Assembly (NCBI GenBank): GCA_002085385.1
Contig: NATO01000035.1
Location: 1-9,824, forward strand
DNA: 9,824 nucleotides
Direction: 5' to 3'
From: a candidate division Zixibacteria bacterium 4484_93
GTDB lineage: Bacteria; UBP14; UBA6098; 4484-93
Position numbers and translations under genes: made by a program. The first letter of the stretch is position 1; every line of letters starts with the position of its first letter. The notes beneath the pieces are model-generated. The model saw nothing but the letters and a program-made list of their open reading frames with translations. It was not told the DNA's origin and did not search any database. This document shows, piece by piece, positions 5,762 through 9,824 of the stretch.

Positions 5762-7614
5762 TTCTCGATAATATAAACAACCCGGAGGATGTAAAAAGCC
5801 TTTCCATTCGCGAGCTTTATCAACTAGCAGACGAGCTACGCAATTTCATCATCCAGAGTGTCTCCTCAACAGGTGGGCATCTCGCGCCGAGCCTCGGCAC
5901 AGTGGAGCTAACAATCGCCCTGCTCTATACCCTCAACCTGCCAGAGGATAAACTCATCTGGGATGTCGGGCATCAGTGTTACGCTTATAAGGTGCTTACC
6001 GGGAGGAAAGACAGTTTCCACAGCTTGAGACAACTGGGAGGGATAAGCGGCTTTCCCAGAAGGGATGAAAGCGAATACGATTTCTTCGGAACAGGACACG
6101 CCTCGACATCTATCTCTGCTTCCCTCGGATTTGCAAAGGCAAGGGACATTCTGGACAAAAATCATAATGTCGTGGCTGTCATCGGGGATGGTGCACTCAC
6201 CGGGGGATATGCTTTCGAGGGGCTGAACGCAGCAGGAGCATCTAACACGGAGCTTACGGTCATCCTGAACGATAACCAGATGAGCATCTCACCCAATGTC
6301 GGGGCTATCTCGCGATACCTGACCCATTTTATAGTCGACCCAAGATACCAGAGGTTGAAGGACGAGATATGGCACCTTGCAGAATTGCTCCCATACAGCA
6401 ACAAACTTACCTTTATCCTCAAAAAATTAGACGATAGTGCCAAGGGACTCTTTACACAGGGAATGCTATTCGAGGCGTTCGGGTTCGAATATTTTGGACC
6501 AATCAACGGGCACAATATCGAGCTTCTTATCGAGACACTCGAAAACATAAAGCATATAAGAAAGCCGAAACTTTTGCACATCCTGACGCAAAAAGGGAAA
6601 GGGTTCTATTTCTCCGAGGAAAACCCTGTCACCTTTCACGGAATTTCTCCATTCGAGCCTGAAACAGGTGAAATATTGAAGGATAAAAAGGAGAAAAGCT
6701 ACACGGATGTATTCGGCGAGACGGTTGTTGAGCTGGGTGAGCGGTTCGACAAACTCGTCACGATAACCGCCGCTATGGAGACAGGAACAGGATTGACAGA
6801 GTTTCACAGGCGATTTCCAGAGCGCTTCTTCGATGTCGGGATTGCAGAGGGAACTGCCACCATACTCTCAGCAGGACTTGCGGCAGAAGGAATGATACCT
6901 GTATGTGCCATCTATTCGACATTCCTTCAGCGAGCTTACGATAGCCTCATTCACGATATCGCACTTCAGCGTCTCCCTGTGGTGTTCGCCATAGACAGAG
7001 CAGGTGTAGTCGGTCAGGATGGGCCAACCCACCATGGAGTGTTCGATATAGCATACATAAGGTCTATCCCCAGCTTTATCCTATCTGCCCCGAAGGATGG
7101 AACGGAATTGAGAAACCTGCTCTTCACCGCCGTTTCACAGAGGGAACTGCCGTTTGCCATACGATATCCGAGGGATATCGCATGGAATTATGAAGAAAAG
7201 AGAGGTTTCGAGGAAATCCCCATAGGAAAGTGGGAGAAGCTCTCCGATGGCGAGATTGCGATAATCGCCACAGGGACAATGGTGAAGGCGAGCATCGAAG
7301 CAGGAAAGCTACTATCAAGTGAAGGAATTAAGCCTGCCATTTTCAACGCACGCTTTATCAAGCCAATGGATTGCGAGATGTTAAACGACATATTTACTCA
7401 TTTCAATATTATCTTTACGGTAGAAGAGGGCACCCTTACCAGTGGATTGGGAGAGGAAATAGCTACCCTCGGCGTTGCAGCCGGATTCAAAGGGAAGATA
7501 ATCCCTGTGGGTATCCCTGACAAATTTATCGAGCACGGTAAGAGAGAAGAACTTCTCAGCATCCTCAAGCTCACCCCCGATGGAATAAAAGAAACTATCC
7601 TTAAAAACCTGTAG
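5758..7614 (+). CDS. dxs: 1-Deoxy-D-xylulose-5-phosphate synthase
   Basis: DXS condenses pyruvate and glyceraldehyde 3-phosphate, releasing CO2. It is the first step of the MEP isoprenoid pathway and also feeds thiamin and pyridoxal synthesis. The 618-residue protein is full length. The N-terminal domain has GGHLAPSLG (39-47, catalytic His41), WDVGHQCYAYKVLTGR (68-83), GFPRRDESE (98-106) and GTGHASTSIS (111-120). It also holds the thiamin-diphosphate/Mg site GDGALTGG (143-150) with NDNQMSIS (171-178). The middle domain has DVGIAEG (359-365, catalytic Glu364), YSTFLQRAYD (386-395) and DRAGVVGQDGPTHHG (413-427). The C-terminal transketolase domain includes TVEEGTLTSGLGEEIA (554-569). The start overlaps the pyrC stop by 4 bases. 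No strong ribosome site is visible there, so coupling is likely. It is convergent with the outer-membrane protein gene at 7681-8895. Confidence 0.97.
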   Translation: MILDNINNPEDVKSLSIRELYQLADELRNFIIQSVSSTGGHLAPSLGTVELTIALLYTLNLPEDKLIWDVGHQCYAYKVLTGRKDSFHSLRQLGGISGFPRRDESEYDFFGTGHASTSISASLGFAKARDILDKNHNVVAVIGDGALTGGYAFEGLNAAGASNTELTVILNDNQMSISPNVGAISRYLTHFIVDPRYQRLKDEIWHLAELLPYSNKLTFILKKLDDSAKGLFTQGMLFEAFGFEYFGPINGHNIELLIETLENIKHIRKPKLLHILTQKGKGFYFSEENPVTFHGISPFEPETGEILKDKKEKSYTDVFGETVVELGERFDKLVTITAAMETGTGLTEFHRRFPERFFDVGIAEGTATILSAGLAAEGMIPVCAIYSTFLQRAYDSLIHDIALQRLPVVFAIDRAGVVGQDGPTHHGVFDIAYIRSIPSFILSAPKDGTELRNLLFTAVSQRELPFAIRYPRDIAWNYEEKRGFEEIPIGKWEKLSDGEIAIIATGTMVKASIEAGKLLSSEGIKPAIFNARFIKPMDCEMLNDIFTHFNIIFTVEEGTLTSGLGEEIATLGVAAGFKGKIIPVGIPDKFIEHGKREELLSILKLTPDGIKETILKNL

Positions 7615-7623
7615 ACACTGGAG

Positions 7624-7652
7624 AATAAAAAAGGGGAACCTTTCGGTTCCCC
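7624..7652 (-). terminator. Intrinsic terminator of the outer-membrane protein gene
   Basis: Read on the minus strand, a perfect 8-bp stem GGGGAACC / GGTTCCCC closes a GAAA tetraloop (hairpin 7633-7652) and is followed by TTTTTTATT (7632-7624). It begins 28 bases after the stop of the 404-residue gene. On the plus strand the same hairpin is followed by CCCCTTGT instead of a T-run, so it should end dxs transcripts poorly, if at all. Confidence 0.88.
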
Positions 7653-7680
7653 CCCCTTGTATCCAGATGCGAGCTTGCTT

Positions 7681-8895
7681 TTAGAAGTCGTAGGTTACAG
7701 ACATCTTCCCGAACAGGTTCGACGGATTTCCGCTCAAGAAGTATGTGCCATTGTAAAGCAGGTTCTCACCCATTGTCATATCGATATCGAAGTCGAGGAG
7801 TTTCACGCCGAGACCAAGAGCGATGAAATCAGTCTCAGAAACCGTGAATGTTGTCTCGGAACCGGTATCGCCTGTAAAGTCATCAATAGACTTGTGTGAG
7901 CCCATAGTCTTTTTGAAGCCAGCCCTCGCGGTGAACCTATCGGATATCGGAGCCTCGACACCACCGGTGAATACGGGGAACAGCATCCAGGTATCTTCTT
8001 CCTTCACTGTCCCATCGGTGGAATCCATCTCATCGGTTATCTTGTCCATATCAAACTCAACCCCACCAAAGACAAGACCCTCATCACCAAATGCGTAGTT
8101 CGCACCAGCACCGGCAAAAAGGGTCATCTTCGACCAATCACCAGAGGTGACATTAAGGCTTGAATTGGAGGAGTTGGTATACTTATCCTTGTAACTGAAT
8201 GTGTAGAAACCGACTTTCGGGACAAGAGCAATGTCATCGTTGATGTAATAGAAACTCCTGATGCCGAGGTCTATCGCCATTCCGCCATCGATTTCCTCTG
8301 TCTCGGTGGTGCCTGATGCGACATCCTCATCCTTATAGCTGTTAAAGCGAAGGTGGAGACCGGCATCAAGTATGTTCTTCTCGCCGAAGTTCAGGACAGT
8401 CCCGAGATGAATACCGAGAACGCCTGTTTTCTCCGTCGATTCAGAGACAGTGGTGTCCGCATCGAGGTTCTTGGTATAATCCTTTGCACCGGACTTATAG
8501 AGCCCGAGTCCGAGGTTCAGATTACCGATATTGAGCCCTCCCATAAGGTCGAGCCCATTGCGAGGAGCAGGAAGACCAGAGCCAGCAATGATACTCCCTA
8601 CCTCTCCCTCATCACGGTTGAAGGCAAGACCAAATGTGAGCATATCACCCACTCCAAAGTTCACATAACCATACTGGCCAGTTGGGTCGGTTACCCCATT
8701 GTATGTGCCGAGCTCTGCCAGAACCGAACCACGGTAGGCATCAAATCCGACCCAGGCAGGATTAAAGAAAACATTCGACTCGTCAAGGATATACCAACCA
8801 CCACCAGCAAGCCCACCAAGACGAGCCTCACTCGCAAACAAACCAGAAACAAAGAGAAGCAGAATAGCCACTACAACAAGTCCACCCCTTTTCAT
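7681..8895 (-). CDS. Outer-membrane beta-barrel protein of unknown function
   Basis: This is a 404-residue predicted outer-membrane protein. A signal peptide (residues 1-21: Lys2-Arg3, a hydrophobic run VVVAILLLFVSGLF, then Ala-Ser) precedes a mature N-terminus with WYILDESNVFFNPAWVGF (34-51). The 'NPAWVG' phrase recalls the NPA(G) motif of PorV/FadL-like barrels. Many amphipathic strands with Gly and aromatic residues follow (LNLGLGLY, VPKVGFYTFSY, FIALGLGVKLLDFDIDM), and the protein ends in SVTYDF; a terminal Phe is the usual assembly signal for barrel proteins. The reading frame is open to an ATG at 8934, but that codon lies in the promoter's -10 element. The ATG at 8893-8895 has AAGGAGG 4 bases upstream and starts the signal peptide, so I used it. 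It is a single-gene unit with its own promoter and terminator. The ligand or role is unknown. Confidence 0.9.
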   Translation of the reverse strand: MKRGGLVVVAILLLFVSGLFASEARLGGLAGGGWYILDESNVFFNPAWVGFDAYRGSVLAELGTYNGVTDPTGQYGYVNFGVGDMLTFGLAFNRDEGEVGSIIAGSGLPAPRNGLDLMGGLNIGNLNLGLGLYKSGAKDYTKNLDADTTVSESTEKTGVLGIHLGTVLNFGEKNILDAGLHLRFNSYKDEDVASGTTETEEIDGGMAIDLGIRSFYYINDDIALVPKVGFYTFSYKDKYTNSSNSSLNVTSGDWSKMTLFAGAGANYAFGDEGLVFGGVEFDMDKITDEMDSTDGTVKEEDTWMLFPVFTGGVEAPISDRFTARAGFKKTMGSHKSIDDFTGDTGSETTFTVSETDFIALGLGVKLLDFDIDMTMGENLLYNGTYFLSGNPSNLFGKMSVTYDF

Positions 8896-8899
8896 ACTT

Positions 8900-8906
8900 C
8901 CTCCTT
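8900..8906 (-). promoter_or_regulatory. Ribosome-binding site fixing the start of the 404-residue outer-membrane protein
   Basis: AAGGAGG on the minus strand, 4 bases before the ATG at 8895. It is a near-perfect match to the anti-Shine-Dalgarno sequence and rules in favour of this start over the longer frame. Confidence 0.85.
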
Positions 8907-8933
8907 GGTTTGAGGTTCCAGTAAGCGAGGACA

Positions 8934-8961
8934 AATATAATTTCTCCTACGGGTTTGTCAA
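8934..8961 (-). promoter_or_regulatory. Sigma-70-type promoter for the outer-membrane protein gene
   Basis: On the minus strand, TTGACA (8961-8956, perfect -35) and TATATT (8939-8934, 5 of 6 to -10) are 16 bases apart. Transcription would begin near 8927, leaving a leader of about 32 bases that contains the ribosome site. The promoter sits within the 74-base gap after the lamin-tail gene's stop, so the outer-membrane protein is transcribed independently and probably strongly. Confidence 0.8.
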
Positions 8962-8969
8962 GGAAAAAA

Positions 8970-9824
8970 CTACCTGCGTCGTCCAACGACCACAGAATGC
9001 TTGACTGAAAAAACCCTGTCTCCTTCTATCCGAGCAAAGATAACATACACCCCTGAAAGAACATATTTATCTCTTTTATCCTTACCGTCCCAGTGAAACA
9101 ATGTCGAGGCACGCTCATTATCTGCTATAATACGAACGAGCCTGCCATCGAGGTCATAAACCTTGAGAGTGACACGGGTAGCCTCCCTCGGAAGATAGAG
9201 TTCGATTGCCGCCTGCTCCTGCCTCGGGTCAAACGGGTTCGGAGTAATATTCATCAGAACATTTTCCCAGGAAGCCTGCGGGGTCGTATTCTCACTGCAG
9301 GGAGTCGCTCCATCAGGAGAGCGAGAACACCACCAGTTCTCCTTATCACGGGAATCACCAAAGCTGTTCACTCGCTCAAGCGAGACACCTCTATCACAAC
9401 CAGAAAACCAATCCGATGTGTAGATGACCGACTCAACCTCAAGATTGTGCTCATCGAGCAGGAAAAGGGAATCCCCTGCATTGTTAAGAGTGAGCCAATC
9501 CCCCAGCTCATACACCTGACAAACAGCCTCCGCCCAGACATTGCGAAATCCCAATGAGTCCTCCGTTATAATGAAGAATTCTCCACTACCAACGGTGACA
9601 TCCACATCAAAATAAACCGTGTCGGTATGGTCGGTTATACCCCACGAGACAAGGGAAATAGGCTCGAACGATATATTGCGAAACTCTATCCACTCAGGCT
9701 CAGGAGAGACGGGACGAGCCTGTATCTCAGAGAAGATAAGGCTTTTCTGACGCCCACCAACAAGAAGCATCCTGCTTATCCTATTGTTCTCATCCCTATC
9801 ATCCGGTGGAAGAACAACTCCAAC
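8970..9824 (-). CDS. Secreted surface protein, C-terminal part: lamin-tail domain plus FlgD-like/type IX-style sorting domain
   Basis: The minus-strand frame is open from the right edge to TAG at 8970-8972, giving 284 residues; the N-terminus is outside the window. An internal ATG at 9770 is not the start, because 18 further in-frame codons continue to the edge without a stop. Fragment residues about 28-178 fit a lamin-tail domain: LIFSEIQARP, EWIEFRNIS, PISLVSWGITD, GEFFIITED, GDSLFLLDE, GVSLERV, then a Trp-rich end with a DGATPC turn. A linker leads to the C-terminal domain (about 188-280): ITPNPFDP, VTLKVYDLDGRLVR, FHWDGKDK, LSGVYVIFARI and VKHSVVVGRRR. This is the FlgD-Ig-like fold used as a C-terminal sorting signal in FCB-group and related bacteria. 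It is probably exported to the cell surface. Upstream domains, possibly a catalytic one, cannot be seen. Confidence 0.85.
   Translation of the reverse strand, partial: VGVVLPPDDRDENNRISRMLLVGGRQKSLIFSEIQARPVSPEPEWIEFRNISFEPISLVSWGITDHTDTVYFDVDVTVGSGEFFIITEDSLGFRNVWAEAVCQVYELGDWLTLNNAGDSLFLLDEHNLEVESVIYTSDWFSGCDRGVSLERVNSFGDSRDKENWWCSRSPDGATPCSENTTPQASWENVLMNITPNPFDPRQEQAAIELYLPREATRVTLKVYDLDGRLVRIIADNERASTLFHWDGKDKRDKYVLSGVYVIFARIEGDRVFSVKHSVVVGRRR

Noticed and set aside
8353..8913. 186-codon open frame on the plus strand
   Set aside because: It lies antisense inside the outer-membrane protein gene, has no ribosome site and no recognisable protein features; the minus-strand frame has a signal peptide, promoter and terminator.
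8964..8990. Possible terminator after the lamin-tail gene (GTCGT-TGG-ACGAC stem with a T6 run)
   Set aside because: The 5-bp stem lies within the final codons and is 8 bases away from the T-run, which is too far and too short for a credible intrinsic terminator.
9093..9557. 154-codon open frame on the plus strand
   Set aside because: It is antisense to the lamin-tail/sorting-domain protein, whose domains are clear on the minus strand. The composition looks like a codon shadow.

Overview
This window comes from a bacterium. Several features point to a Gram-negative-type cell envelope: two predicted outer-membrane beta-barrel proteins with signal peptides (one with a PorV/PorQ-like N-terminal motif, one ending in a C-terminal Phe), and a surface protein that combines a lamin-tail domain with a C-terminal FlgD-like/type IX-style sorting domain. 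This mix is common in the Fibrobacterota-Chlorobi-Bacteroidota group and in related uncultured phyla (WOR-3/Stahlbacteria, TA06 and similar). I infer such a lineage but cannot place it from sequence alone. No mobile element, CRISPR array, tRNA or rRNA is visible.

Layout. (1) Positions 1-1553, minus strand: recO, followed 10 bases later by a PorV-like outer-membrane protein that runs off the left edge. (2) Positions 1554-1654: an AT-rich divergent intergenic region. (3) Positions 1655-4022, plus strand: a 65-residue two-helix membrane protein, then a 717-residue sodium/solute symporter with two additions to the 13-helix core, a periplasmic fibronectin-III-like domain and a cytoplasmic tail. 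(4) Positions 4095-7614, plus strand: a compact three-gene unit preceded by a good sigma-70-type promoter. It holds a membrane-anchored protein with a pilin-like soluble domain, pyrC (dihydroorotase) and dxs (DXP synthase); both junctions are 4-base ATGA overlaps. (5) Positions 7681-8895, minus strand: a 404-residue outer-membrane protein with its own promoter and a strong intrinsic terminator, convergent with dxs. (6) Positions 8970-9824, minus strand: the C-terminal 284 residues of a larger surface protein that enters from the right edge.

How the genes relate. pyrC (pyrimidine synthesis) and dxs (isoprenoid and thiamin/pyridoxal precursors) are housekeeping enzymes coupled to a small envelope protein of unknown role. 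The small two-helix protein and the symporter look like a transporter with its accessory subunit; the substrate cannot be read from the sequence. Two partial genes at the edges are open reading frames with no stop inside the window and are easy to miss. I do not see a clearly new multi-gene system. The most unusual items are the domain architecture of the symporter and the leaderless pilin-like protein coupled to pyrC-dxs.
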